This document shows positions 1-8,116 of a DNA stretch of 13,681 nucleotides, in pieces. Source of the stretch: Bacteroidales bacterium (GTDB taxonomy: Bacteria > Bacteroidota > Bacteroidia > Bacteroidales > ML635J-15). The stretch's first letter is position 1. Every line of letters starts with the position of its first letter. The notes under the pieces are model-generated. The model saw nothing but the letters and a program-made list of their open reading frames with translations. It had not been told where the DNA came from and made no database searches. Position numbers and translations under genes: made by a program. Location: contig JAQVGK010000027.1 of assembly GCA_028696755.1 (NCBI GenBank), positions 1-13,681 of the forward strand, written 5' to 3'.

Positions 1-2
1 TC

Positions 3-116
3 TATGCAAGAATCGAAAGTTTTGTTTCCACTGCTCGTAAAAACAATAAAAACATTTTCGAAGAATTAAAGGGCACTTTCGATGGTCAAAATTTTTTAAC
101 TTTGCAGGGCAGCTAA
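3..116 (+). CDS. C-terminal end of a probable IS66-family transposase (partial)
   Basis: The reading frame is open from the left edge to TAA at 114-116 and gives 37 residues. The segment ARIESFVSTARKNNKNIFEE resembles the last part of IS66-type transposases, which typically read like 'ARI-(x)-YISTARKxGxN(V/I)-(L/F)-xxL' just before the stop. IS66 transposases are DDE enzymes that move an insertion sequence; none of the catalytic residues lie in the visible part. I cannot see a terminal inverted repeat in the bases after the stop, so I cannot say where the element ends or whether it is intact. The family call rests on recognising a short tail and could be wrong. The remainder is upstream of the window. 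Confidence 0.5.
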   Translation, partial: YARIESFVSTARKNNKNIFEELKGTFDGQNFLTLQGS

Positions 117-163
117 ATAATTACGATGATTTAAAATTTTCCGAATTGTTAAATTTTAAAAAA

Positions 164-199
164 TTGTCTGTCCTTGTCTTCACTCTTTTTGTATCTTTG
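164..199 (+). promoter_or_regulatory. Bacteroidota-type promoter for the flippase gene
   Basis: TATCTTTG at 192-199 is an exact match to the phylum's -7 consensus TAnnTTTG. The upstream -33 TTG is less clear: TTG at 164-166 leaves a 25-base spacer and TTG at 174-176 leaves 15, on either side of the usual 19-21. Transcription would begin near 206, about 12 bases before the GTG at 218, a short leader like that inferred for the next gene. Confidence 0.5.
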
Positions 200-217
200 T
201 GCTTTATCAAAAAACAA

Positions 218-1666
218 GTGAAGAAAAAATTTGTCATAAATCTAATTTTCCTACTTTTCCTGAATATACTGGTTAAACCATTCTGGATTTTTGGGGTGGA
301 AAGATCGGTGCAGAATATTGTGGGGGCGTCGGAATTTGGATTTTATTTTTCGCTTTTTAACTTTTCTTTGCTTCTTAATATTGTTCTTGACCTTGGAATA
401 ATAAATTTTAACAATAGAAATATTTCCCAAAACCCTCAGTTGCTAGGGAAACATCTGTCAAATATAGTGTCCCTAAAATTCATTCTTGCCATTGTGTATG
501 CCGTGCTTACAATCTCGGCGGCTCTTATTATCGGGTACGATATGAGGCAATTAAGCATTTTGGGAATTCTCATCTTTAACCAATTCTTGTCTTCACTGAT
601 TCTTTATCTAAGATCAAATATTAGTGGCTTGCAATTGTTTAAAACCGATAGCATCTTATCGGTGCTCGACAGATTTATTATGATTGCAATTTGTAGTATT
701 CTGGTATGGGGAAATGTTGCAGGGGTTAAACTAAGTATCGAATGGTTTGTACTCTCTCAAACTGTTGCTTATCTGATTACTGCTATTATTGCGTTTGTTC
801 TTGTCCTTTATAAAGCTGGCAGATTTAGATTTAACTTCGATTTTAGATTCTTTCGGGTTTTCCTTCGCAAAAGTTATCCGTATGCTCTCTTGATATTGCT
901 AATGGCATTTTATAACAGAATTGACTCTGTAATGCTCGAAAGATTACTCCCCGATGGTAAAGAACAAGCCGGAATTTATGCTCAGGCTTATAGAATACTC
1001 GAAGCGGCATCAATGTTCCCTTATCTATTTTCTATTATCTTGCTTCCAATGTTTGCCAGAATGATTAAGAAAAAGGAAAAAGTTGATGAACTTGTTAAGC
1101 TAGCATTTTCGTTGATTATTGTCCCTGCTGTGTTTCTAGTTTCAGTATGCCATTTTTACAGCGAAGAAATAATGGATTTGATGTATTGGGAACATGTTGA
1201 CTCCAGTGCTCTTACTCTTAGTTTTTTAATGACTGGATTTGTTGGTATTAGTACAACATACATTTTTGGTACATTATTAACAGCAAATGGCAGTCTTAAG
1301 CAGTTAAACCTAATGGCTCTTGCTGGAATGGTATTAAATATCGGATTAAACTTCATTCTTATTCCTCATTATCAGGTAATCGGATCTGCTTTTGCCGGAA
1401 TGGTTACACAGATATTTACTGCTTTTGCTCAAATGCTTATTGCCAATCGAATTTTTAAGTTTAGGATTAATTATAAACTTATCTTCTCTTTGTTGGTTTT
1501 CATTTCTATTACAATCTTTTCAGCGTATTTCCTCTCGACACAAAACTTAAACTGGGTTGTTACTATTGTTATTGTTGGACTTATTGCCGTATTTGCCTCA
1601 TTTATTACAGGTTTGTTTAAACTAAGAGAAGCATTTACCATTATTAAACAGCGCAATGTAGAATAA
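218..1666 (+). CDS. Wzx-like oligosaccharide flippase (polysaccharide biosynthesis membrane protein)
   Basis: A 482-residue, almost wholly hydrophobic protein with roughly 12-14 predicted membrane helices, the usual size and pattern of the MOP-superfamily flippases (polysaccharide biosynthesis protein/Wzx) that move undecaprenyl-linked oligosaccharides across the inner membrane. Near the N-terminus it has the family-like stretch of early helices followed by 'GxxxFNNRNIS', and the C-terminal half has a typical 'LNIGLNFILIPHYQVIGSAF' segment. I place the start at GTG 218. The frame is open further back to a TTG at 146, but that extension would overlap the TATCTTTG promoter element at 192-199, and the protein starting at 218 opens with MKKK and a helix, as expected for a flippase. 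It ends 53 bases before the glycosyltransferase gene. Substrate cannot be read from sequence. Confidence 0.85.
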   Translation: MKKKFVINLIFLLFLNILVKPFWIFGVERSVQNIVGASEFGFYFSLFNFSLLLNIVLDLGIINFNNRNISQNPQLLGKHLSNIVSLKFILAIVYAVLTISAALIIGYDMRQLSILGILIFNQFLSSLILYLRSNISGLQLFKTDSILSVLDRFIMIAICSILVWGNVAGVKLSIEWFVLSQTVAYLITAIIAFVLVLYKAGRFRFNFDFRFFRVFLRKSYPYALLILLMAFYNRIDSVMLERLLPDGKEQAGIYAQAYRILEAASMFPYLFSIILLPMFARMIKKKEKVDELVKLAFSLIIVPAVFLVSVCHFYSEEIMDLMYWEHVDSSALTLSFLMTGFVGISTTYIFGTLLTANGSLKQLNLMALAGMVLNIGLNFILIPHYQVIGSAFAGMVTQIFTAFAQMLIANRIFKFRINYKLIFSLLVFISITIFSAYFLSTQNLNWVVTIVIVGLIAVFASFITGLFKLREAFTIIKQRNVE

Positions 1667-1699
1667 TTTGCTCTGCTGAAAAAAAAATCAATATCTTTG
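1667..1699 (+). promoter_or_regulatory. Bacteroidota-type promoter before the GT2 gene
   Basis: TTTG at 1667-1670, a 21-base spacer and TATCTTTG at 1692-1699 match the sigma-70 type promoter of this phylum (TTTG, about 19-21 bases, TAnnTTTG) very well. The start would be near 1706 and the ATG is at 1720, giving a leader of about 14 bases. It begins just after the flippase stop and probably drives the tightly packed genes from 1720 to 8116. Confidence 0.7.
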
Positions 1700-1719
1700 C
1701 AATTGTCATATTTTTAAAA

Positions 1720-2664
1720 ATGAAGCAAATTCAGACCGATATTTCTGTTGTTATTCCGGTTTTTAACGAGGAAAATAATATTGAATTGTTATATTCGAGA
1801 ATAATTGAGGTCTGTAAAAAAATCAATCTTTCCTATGAGTTGATTTTTGTGAATGATGGTAGCTTTGATAATTCTCTCGAGTTGATAAAACATATTTCTG
1901 ACACTGATAAAAATGTAAAATTTATTGATTTTAGCAGAAATTTCGGACATCAGATTGCTATTACAGCAGGAATGGATAAAGCTACTGGTAAGTATATTGT
2001 TTTTATCGATGCCGATTTGCAGGATCCACCCGAATTAATCGAAAAACTTTATCTGAAAACACAAGAAGGTTTTGATGTCGTTTATACAATCAGAAAAAGC
2101 CGAAAAGGAGAATCTGTTTTTAAAAAAGCTACTGCAAAAGCGTATTATCGTATTCTCAGATCTATTACCAAGTGCAATATTCCTGTTGATGCTGGCGATT
2201 TTAGAATAATTTCGGCTAAAGTTGCAAATATCCTCAAAAAAATGCCCGAACAGCAAAAGTTTATTCGAGGACAAATTGCATGGGTAGGATTTAAACAGGC
2301 ATTTATAGAATACGACAGGGAACCACGCAAAGGTGGAAAATCAGGATATCCTATCTCTAAAATGACAAGATTTGCTGTTGATGGAATTACATCATTTTCT
2401 GATTTTCCATTGAAATTTGCTACTTATCTTGGATTTTTTGTTAGCATTATTGCTTTTGTGCTTATGATGTGGGCGCTGTATCAAAGACTTATAGTGAAAG
2501 AATATGTGCAGGGGTGGACATCTTTGATTTTAAGCGTTCTTTTTATCGGTGGAATACAATTGATAAGTATTGGTGTAATTGGTGAGTATATCGGTAGGAT
2601 TGGAAGCAATGTGAGAAATCGACCGCTATATATTATTAACGATAGTAATTTTGATGATGAATAA
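1720..2664 (+). CDS. GtrB/DPM1-like polyprenyl-phosphate glycosyltransferase (GT2)
   Basis: This 314-residue enzyme is expected to transfer a sugar from a nucleotide donor to undecaprenyl phosphate on the cytoplasmic side of the inner membrane. Residues 8-230 form the GT-A domain: a VVIPVFNE opening (10-17), VNDGS (44-48) and the metal-binding DADLQDPPE block (97-105). FIRGQIAWVGF (181-191) and the following Y-R-R-G pattern are typical of bacterial DPM1/ArnC/GtrB proteins. Two C-terminal membrane helices follow at about 233-254 and 267-289, then the short IGEYIGR...RPLY tail common in this group. Length is normal. The ATG is preceded by a good promoter. The final codons overlap the next gene, implying coupled translation. 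The sugar is unknown; it could supply a lipid-linked monosaccharide to a GT-C enzyme such as the one at 10639-12105, but that is inference. Confidence 0.9.
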   Translation: MKQIQTDISVVIPVFNEENNIELLYSRIIEVCKKINLSYELIFVNDGSFDNSLELIKHISDTDKNVKFIDFSRNFGHQIAITAGMDKATGKYIVFIDADLQDPPELIEKLYLKTQEGFDVVYTIRKSRKGESVFKKATAKAYYRILRSITKCNIPVDAGDFRIISAKVANILKKMPEQQKFIRGQIAWVGFKQAFIEYDREPRKGGKSGYPISKMTRFAVDGITSFSDFPLKFATYLGFFVSIIAFVLMMWALYQRLIVKEYVQGWTSLILSVLFIGGIQLISIGVIGEYIGRIGSNVRNRPLYIINDSNFDDE

Positions 2665-4756
2665 AAAGACTAAGCGGTATTTGTTGTTAATAGTGTTTTT
2701 TATTTTGTTGCTTGTTTCTGCATTTATTTATTTATTAGGAAAAAAATTGGATAAGCCTCCATTGATTCATAGCGAAACAAAGATCGAATCTAAAAATGTA
2801 TATAGCTATCTAATTGATTTTGAAAGCTTGGATTATATATCCAATCAGAATAATATCTCAAAGGAAAAAGCTTTGTCTGGAGCCAAAAGTGGTTATGTAA
2901 AGGGATACAACCAGTATAGTCCTGCTGTTTTAATCCCGATCCCTTCGAATGATAGCTCAGAACTCGATGATTTAAATGTTAAGTTCTGGCTTAACCCATC
3001 AACAGAAAAAATAAATGCTGTGCTCGTGTATTCAATTCTTGATCAAAATAATAATCAGGTTTTGTGGGAAGGGTTTCCTATCGCAGGCGATAATTTTGCT
3101 GCTGGAAATTGGTACACTTTTAATAAAAAATTTGCATTGCCGGACAAGTTTGTTAACTCATCCTTCTCAGTTAAAATTTATTTGTGGAATAAAGATGAAA
3201 GTGGGGCAGTTGTTTTTATTGATGATATTTATGTGGGATTTAAAGAATCAATTGAAACAGAAAACCCCAGAACCAGACTTATTGATTTCGAAAATAGCTC
3301 AGATAAAAAATTATCATCAAAATACGCAAAGTCTGGTTTCTACAGTACATACGTTAAAGGAATCGACGATTTTTCGGCGACTATTACAATTCCTTTACAA
3401 GAACTAAATACTACTAATTTACATGATATTTCATTCAGCTTCAATTATTTAAGCGAATCACAGAATTTAAATGCTGTTTTTGTAGTCTCAGTTTGTGATA
3501 AAGATCATAAGGATGTTCTGTGGCACGGTGTTGATTTAAGTAACGCAATCTTCACTCCTAAGAAATGGGAAACTGCAAATGGAAATGTTATAGTTTCCGA
3601 AGAAGCTCTTTCAAAAGGAGATTATATTAAAATATATATATGGAACCGAAATGATAATCAGGTATATATTGATGACATCTATTTAGTCATGAAAGAGAAA
3701 AATATGTCGTCTGACTCTGTCCAAACAGCATATAATATGATTAAAAATCCTGTTTTTCAGACCAAGTCAAATCAACCTCCATACGATTTTGTCCATCTGA
3801 TTAAAGAGGAAATTAATTCACCCAAAGATTTTTCAATCAATAATATTTTTACTAAAAACCCAAAGGTTCTAGTCGGAAGGTTTTCGGGCAGTTCAACTCA
3901 GCAGCAATTGCTCACTGTTAAAAGCGATGCTTCGTATTTACTGAGTTTTGACAAACTAAATCTTAAAGCAGATAAGGTAAACTTTAAGCCTGAATTAGCA
4001 CAAAATTCGTTGTTGTTTGCTGATGGATCTAAGGTATACTCTTTTGACCCTGCAACAAAAGTCATTAGAATCTACTCACTCGATAATGCCGGATTGTTTG
4101 TGTCCAATTTCGAAGTTGTATCACCAGACCTTCATAGCGTCGAAAATATCATAAATGCAGATCGAGATGATTTTTCAGTAATAGAAGACAATGGTAATAT
4201 TATTACATATACTCTCTCTGGTGGAAAGTACTCTAAGGTTGGCATCTCAAAACCAATATCACCCGAGAATAATAATCTAAAAACATTTGTCGCACCTTTC
4301 TTTAGCAAAAATCAAAGGATGTTGCTATGCATATATCTCGAAAATGCAAACTGTAAATATGTTTTTCTGGAATATAATGCGAAATTAAAAACATGGAATC
4401 TCTCAGCTAAACATAGTAATAAATCGCTCCAGTCTGTAGATAAACTTGATTTTATGTCGGATTACTTTGTCGTTGATTATAACAACGATGGTGTTGCTGA
4501 GTTACTGCAGTTCTCTAGAAATTTAAGATTTAGCCTTAAACTTATTTCTTTTGATAAGATGACTTACAAAATTATGTACAATGTCGATTTTGTAGGTTTT
4601 AGTGAAAAACAAAATCCAAAGTATTATGAAGTAACTCGTATTGTTTGTGCAAATCTTGTTGGAGACTATTGTAGCGAAGTGGTTATTTTTCAAGATAATA
4701 TTAATAAGGTTGACTGGTTAACTCAGAAAACCGAAATATATTCGTTTGGTAATTAA
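2657..4756 (+). CDS. Membrane-anchored exported protein: two tandem beta-domains plus propeller-like C-terminal half
   Basis: I do not recognise a named family. The 699-residue product has a basic N-terminus (MNKKTKRY) and one hydrophobic helix at about 8-28, so the rest is probably periplasmic. Residues 51-197 and 207-347 are an internal duplication: each begins LIDFE (52-56; 208-212), shares an 'xNAVxVxSxxDxxxxxVLWxG' core (from 119 and 271), has KIYLWN/KIYIWN (173; 325) and ends V(F/Y)IDDIY (186-192; 336-342). The closing IDDIY and jelly-roll-like strand pattern suggest carbohydrate-binding modules. Residues about 400-699 are strand-rich with propeller-like repeats and a DYNNDG loop at 607-612 like the calcium loops of FG-GAP/VCBS repeats. 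The start could be ATG 2654 or 2657; both overlap the preceding stop. A role in holding or sensing the polysaccharide is inferred only from context and fold. Confidence 0.7.
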   Translation: MNKKTKRYLLLIVFFILLLVSAFIYLLGKKLDKPPLIHSETKIESKNVYSYLIDFESLDYISNQNNISKEKALSGAKSGYVKGYNQYSPAVLIPIPSNDSSELDDLNVKFWLNPSTEKINAVLVYSILDQNNNQVLWEGFPIAGDNFAAGNWYTFNKKFALPDKFVNSSFSVKIYLWNKDESGAVVFIDDIYVGFKESIETENPRTRLIDFENSSDKKLSSKYAKSGFYSTYVKGIDDFSATITIPLQELNTTNLHDISFSFNYLSESQNLNAVFVVSVCDKDHKDVLWHGVDLSNAIFTPKKWETANGNVIVSEEALSKGDYIKIYIWNRNDNQVYIDDIYLVMKEKNMSSDSVQTAYNMIKNPVFQTKSNQPPYDFVHLIKEEINSPKDFSINNIFTKNPKVLVGRFSGSSTQQQLLTVKSDASYLLSFDKLNLKADKVNFKPELAQNSLLFADGSKVYSFDPATKVIRIYSLDNAGLFVSNFEVVSPDLHSVENIINADRDDFSVIEDNGNIITYTLSGGKYSKVGISKPISPENNNLKTFVAPFFSKNQRMLLCIYLENANCKYVFLEYNAKLKTWNLSAKHSNKSLQSVDKLDFMSDYFVVDYNNDGVAELLQFSRNLRFSLKLISFDKMTYKIMYNVDFVGFSEKQNPKYYEVTRIVCANLVGDYCSEVVIFQDNINKVDWLTQKTEIYSFGN

Positions 4757-4768
4757 TATCCTAATTCA

Positions 4769-6691
4769 ATGAAATACTCAAATATCATTTTTATAGTTTT
4801 AACGGTAATAATTCTTGCTTCTTGTAATAGTGGAGAAAAAGAAAAAATTTCTGTTAAAGATTTTAGTCTTGTTGAGCTAAACCTGCTAACAAATTATCCC
4901 GAAAAGGTAATTTATATGGATTATGCCGATGCAATGAATGGTTTTGAGGTGCCATCTGCGTCACAAACAAGTAATGGAATGTTTGAATTCGATTTCACAG
5001 TTAAAAATGAGTCAAAATCAGACAAAACACTTTACTACAAGATTTATTATCAGAACGAATCATATAAATTTCCAGAGTCGGATTCAAAATCTTCCTCTGT
5101 ACAGCATGAGTTTGCACACGAAAATTTTTACGGATCTTGGGAAGATACCGATATTGGATTCAAACAAATTGGAACTATTAAGGTGGGTGAAGAAGTAAAA
5201 CTAAACGATAGTTTTAGAATTTTGGGAAATCCGAGAAATGAAGATATGTACTTTTTTCAAGGTGTAAATGACAGGTGGAAACGAAATCCCAGAGTTGGTG
5301 ATTATAGTTTTTTAATTGTTGTAGTTGACGATGCTACTCTAAAAAAAATACCCGATTATGTACAAAATATTAAGATGAAAAATGGAGATAAATTTATTAA
5401 TCCATACTTCTACTTTTTATATGGTGATGGTAGTAAACTAGATAATTGCTTAGTTTCAAAGAACGATAATGCGATCAGACTTAAAGCTTCGCCCGATTTA
5501 GGAAATGGTGTTTATATTGACGAGGGAAAACTTAAAAACAAAGCTAATCAAGATTATGATAAATTTTATGATTGCGGTTGCGGAACTGACGATAATCTGT
5601 TTCAGAATGCAACCATCGAACAATTTATTCATTATATCGACGAGTCATCCAAGTTTAATAATGTTCCTGTAATCGCAGATTTCTTCGACGGAAGCTTTAC
5701 TCAGGAAGAATATAACTGGCTTAGAGCTTTTTATCCAATGTCGGAACGAATTACTGTGCTCCCTCAAACTGCACATTATCCTTGCGAAACTATCAAAAGC
5801 GATTCGGTAGAAGATAAAATTATTATCCGTAATCCTAAAACCGAATACGGTAAATGGCAAAAACAAAACGTAGGTATGATTACCCGACACGGTTTTACTT
5901 ATGGTAAGTTTACTGTAAAGGTTAAACTTACCGAACTTCTTAATAAAGATCAGGTTTGGAACGGAATCACTAATGCTATCTGGCTTATCTACCAAGGTGG
6001 ACGCGGTCAGAACGAAACCGGATGGAATTTGCGCCGACCTTGTCGCGAAAAAGGCTATATGGCAACTTATTGGGGCGGACGAAACGATGATAGGGTTGAA
6101 AGAGTTGCTTATTCCGAAATAGATTTCGAAATTCTTAAAACTGTTCCATATTGCCCGTCCGAGAAATTCCCTCCAGTTTATAATAATTACGAAGCCAAAA
6201 CCAATAAAGTTAAAGCATGGAATGTTGACATGCCAGGTGATGTTAAACGTGACGAAGGAAAAATTGCTGTATGTTGCACTAATTGGGACATGGCTTGCTG
6301 GGAGCCTAAAAATTTCTCGGCTGGTTGTCATACTGTTGACCATAATGGAAAAACATATTATGCTCATCGCTGGGAGGATTGTTATAGAGCTGTTACAACA
6401 AAATATATGGTCCCCGACGATGAACTTTTTGCAGGAGATTACTATTATTTTCAGATCGATTGGCAGCCCGATAAAATAATTTGGAGAATTGGTCCTGAGA
6501 AAAATAAGTTATACGAAGTTGGCTATATTGATAACACCATCTCTATGATTCCCGATAATCAAATGCTTCTAATTATTACGCAGGAGTTCCATAATACCGA
6601 TTGGTGGCCGGGTTCACCTTATGAGCAGGCAAATATCCCTTTTCCGGGAGAAGATTATGTTGGTGAAATTTACGAAATCACTATCGAATAG
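4769..6691 (+). CDS. Lipoprotein with GH16-like glycan hydrolase/transglycosylase domain
   Basis: The 640-residue product opens with a signal peptide ending in lipobox LASC (Cys19), so it is a lipoprotein; the acidic residues soon after Cys19 would allow surface display. Residues about 20-340 are an unassigned extension, partly beta-sandwich-like. The C-terminal 300 residues resemble glycoside hydrolase family 16 beta-jelly-rolls: GFTYGKFTVKVKL (from 375), a 'WNGITNAIWLIY' strand (397-408), and EIDFE at 450-454. In GH16 the first Glu of ExDxE is the nucleophile and the last the acid/base, so E450 and E454 are the candidates. A DWWPG segment lies near the C-terminus. It is larger than a plain GH16 and cysteine-rich (11 Cys besides the lipobox). 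It starts 12 bases after the preceding gene and ends 3 bases before the MBOAT gene. It may trim or transglycosylate the locus polymer; substrate is unknown. Confidence 0.75.
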   Translation: MKYSNIIFIVLTVIILASCNSGEKEKISVKDFSLVELNLLTNYPEKVIYMDYADAMNGFEVPSASQTSNGMFEFDFTVKNESKSDKTLYYKIYYQNESYKFPESDSKSSSVQHEFAHENFYGSWEDTDIGFKQIGTIKVGEEVKLNDSFRILGNPRNEDMYFFQGVNDRWKRNPRVGDYSFLIVVVDDATLKKIPDYVQNIKMKNGDKFINPYFYFLYGDGSKLDNCLVSKNDNAIRLKASPDLGNGVYIDEGKLKNKANQDYDKFYDCGCGTDDNLFQNATIEQFIHYIDESSKFNNVPVIADFFDGSFTQEEYNWLRAFYPMSERITVLPQTAHYPCETIKSDSVEDKIIIRNPKTEYGKWQKQNVGMITRHGFTYGKFTVKVKLTELLNKDQVWNGITNAIWLIYQGGRGQNETGWNLRRPCREKGYMATYWGGRNDDRVERVAYSEIDFEILKTVPYCPSEKFPPVYNNYEAKTNKVKAWNVDMPGDVKRDEGKIAVCCTNWDMACWEPKNFSAGCHTVDHNGKTYYAHRWEDCYRAVTTKYMVPDDELFAGDYYYFQIDWQPDKIIWRIGPEKNKLYEVGYIDNTISMIPDNQMLLIITQEFHNTDWWPGSPYEQANIPFPGEDYVGEIYEITIE

Positions 6692-6694
6692 CTT

Positions 6695-8116
6695 ATGGTT
6701 TTTAGTAGCACTATATTTTTACTTTACTTTTTGCCTTTCTTTTTGCTGATTTATTATCTGGCAGATGTGAGATTTAAGAACTATGTTGCTCTTGCATTTA
6801 GTATCTTTTTCTATGCTTGGGGTGCTCCCGATTTTATTTTTATTGTTCTCGGTTCTGTTGTAATTGATTTTTATATTGTGCAAAAGATGTACAATGCCAT
6901 TGGCAATAAGAAGAAATTATGGCTAGCTGCATCTGTTGTGTTAAACCTTGGTTTATTGGCCTATTTTAAATATGCGAATTTTTTTGTCGATAATTTCAAT
7001 TCATTACTAAATGTATTTGGTTCTGGAAATATTCACTTGGCAAAAATAATTATGCCAATAGGAATCTCTTTTTTCTCGTTTCAAAAATTTACTTATGGTA
7101 TTGATGTGTTTCGAGGGAAGCATAAACCACTTAAAAAGGTGAGCGACTTGGCTTTGTATATTCTGCTTTTTCCGCAGTTAATAGCTGGACCTATTGTTAG
7201 ATATGGCGAAATTGCTGATAGTTTGAACGATAGGACTAATAATGAAAATTTCGAAAATCGTCTTACTGGATTGTACCGATTTATTTTAGGTTTGTCGAAG
7301 AAAGTCCTTATTGCTAATGTAATGGGCGCAGAGGCCGATAAGATTTTTGCTATGCAAACCGGAGACTTAAACTCATCAATTGCCTGGATTGGAATTCTTG
7401 CATATACTTTCCAAATTTATTTCGATTTCTCTGGATATTCCGATATGGCTATTGGATTGGGTAAAATGATTGGTTTTAAATTTCCCGAAAATTTCGATAA
7501 TCCTTATGTGTCAAAATCAATATCCGAGTTTTGGCGTCGCTGGCACATGACTCTAGGTCGCTGGATGAAAGATTATTTGTATATCCCATTAGGTGGGAAT
7601 AAAGTGAATTCTAAGTTTAGACTTTATTTTAATCTGTGGTTCGTCTTCCTAATTTCTGGCTTATGGCATGGCGCTGCATGGACTTTCATTGCCTGGGGTG
7701 CTTTTCATGGAATTTTTCTTATTCTCGACAGGCTGTTCCTATTAAAAGTGCTTGATAAAGTTGGAAAAATCCCAGCTACTTTGTTTACTTTTATCGTTAC
7801 AATGATGGGTTGGGTAATATTTAGATCTACATCCATGACTCAGGCTTTTGATTTTGTAGCTCAGCTCTTTGCTTTTAATTTTGGTAAAACTGGTTATCTG
7901 GGAACAGAATTTATTGTGATTTTGATTATCGCAATTGTTTTTAGCTTTATTACGGCATTCAAATTTGGAAAGAAAATCGAAGAAAAAATCTTCTATTCTC
8001 AATATACTGATGCAAGATATATCGTAATGGCAGTCTGCTGCCTACTTCTTTTAATTATATCGGTCGCCAATATTTCTGCTTCTGGGTTTAATCCATTTAT
8101 TTATTTCAGGTTCTAA
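6695..8116 (+). CDS. AlgI-like MBOAT O-acyltransferase
   Basis: This 473-residue polytopic membrane protein belongs to the membrane-bound O-acyltransferase family of the AlgI/DltB/PatA type, which carries acyl groups (usually acetyl) across the inner membrane to modify extracellular polysaccharide. Visible signatures are PIGISFFSFQ (121-130), the AGPIVRYGEI block (164-173), FDFSGYSDMAIGLGKM (243-258), the FWRRWHMTLGRWMKDYLYIPLGG segment with H284 (279-301) and LWHGAAWTFIAWGAFHG with the family's catalytic-type histidine at H325. Length is normal for AlgI. Only 3 bases separate it from the GH16-like gene, so they are co-translated or at least co-transcribed. AlgI proteins usually act with an SGNH-type partner (AlgJ/AlgX, DltD, PatB); none follows here. 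The next gene is a response regulator. Family call is firm; acceptor is not known. Confidence 0.92.
   Translation: MVFSSTIFLLYFLPFFLLIYYLADVRFKNYVALAFSIFFYAWGAPDFIFIVLGSVVIDFYIVQKMYNAIGNKKKLWLAASVVLNLGLLAYFKYANFFVDNFNSLLNVFGSGNIHLAKIIMPIGISFFSFQKFTYGIDVFRGKHKPLKKVSDLALYILLFPQLIAGPIVRYGEIADSLNDRTNNENFENRLTGLYRFILGLSKKVLIANVMGAEADKIFAMQTGDLNSSIAWIGILAYTFQIYFDFSGYSDMAIGLGKMIGFKFPENFDNPYVSKSISEFWRRWHMTLGRWMKDYLYIPLGGNKVNSKFRLYFNLWFVFLISGLWHGAAWTFIAWGAFHGIFLILDRLFLLKVLDKVGKIPATLFTFIVTMMGWVIFRSTSMTQAFDFVAQLFAFNFGKTGYLGTEFIVILIIAIVFSFITAFKFGKKIEEKIFYSQYTDARYIVMAVCCLLLLIISVANISASGFNPFIYFRF

Noticed and set aside
1647..1690. Hairpin candidate CAGCGCAA...TTGCTCTGCTG after the flippase gene
   Set aside because: The arms match imperfectly and are followed by A, not T, on the coding strand; the stretch overlaps a good promoter instead.
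3015..3407. 130-codon open frame on the plus strand within the 699-residue gene
   Set aside because: The overlapping main frame encodes a regular internal duplication; this alternative frame has no motif or start signal.
5645..6367. 240-codon open frame on the minus strand inside the GH16-like gene
   Set aside because: It is fully antisense to a gene with clear family motifs, has no start signal or recognisable product, and its composition fits the shadow of AT-rich coding DNA.
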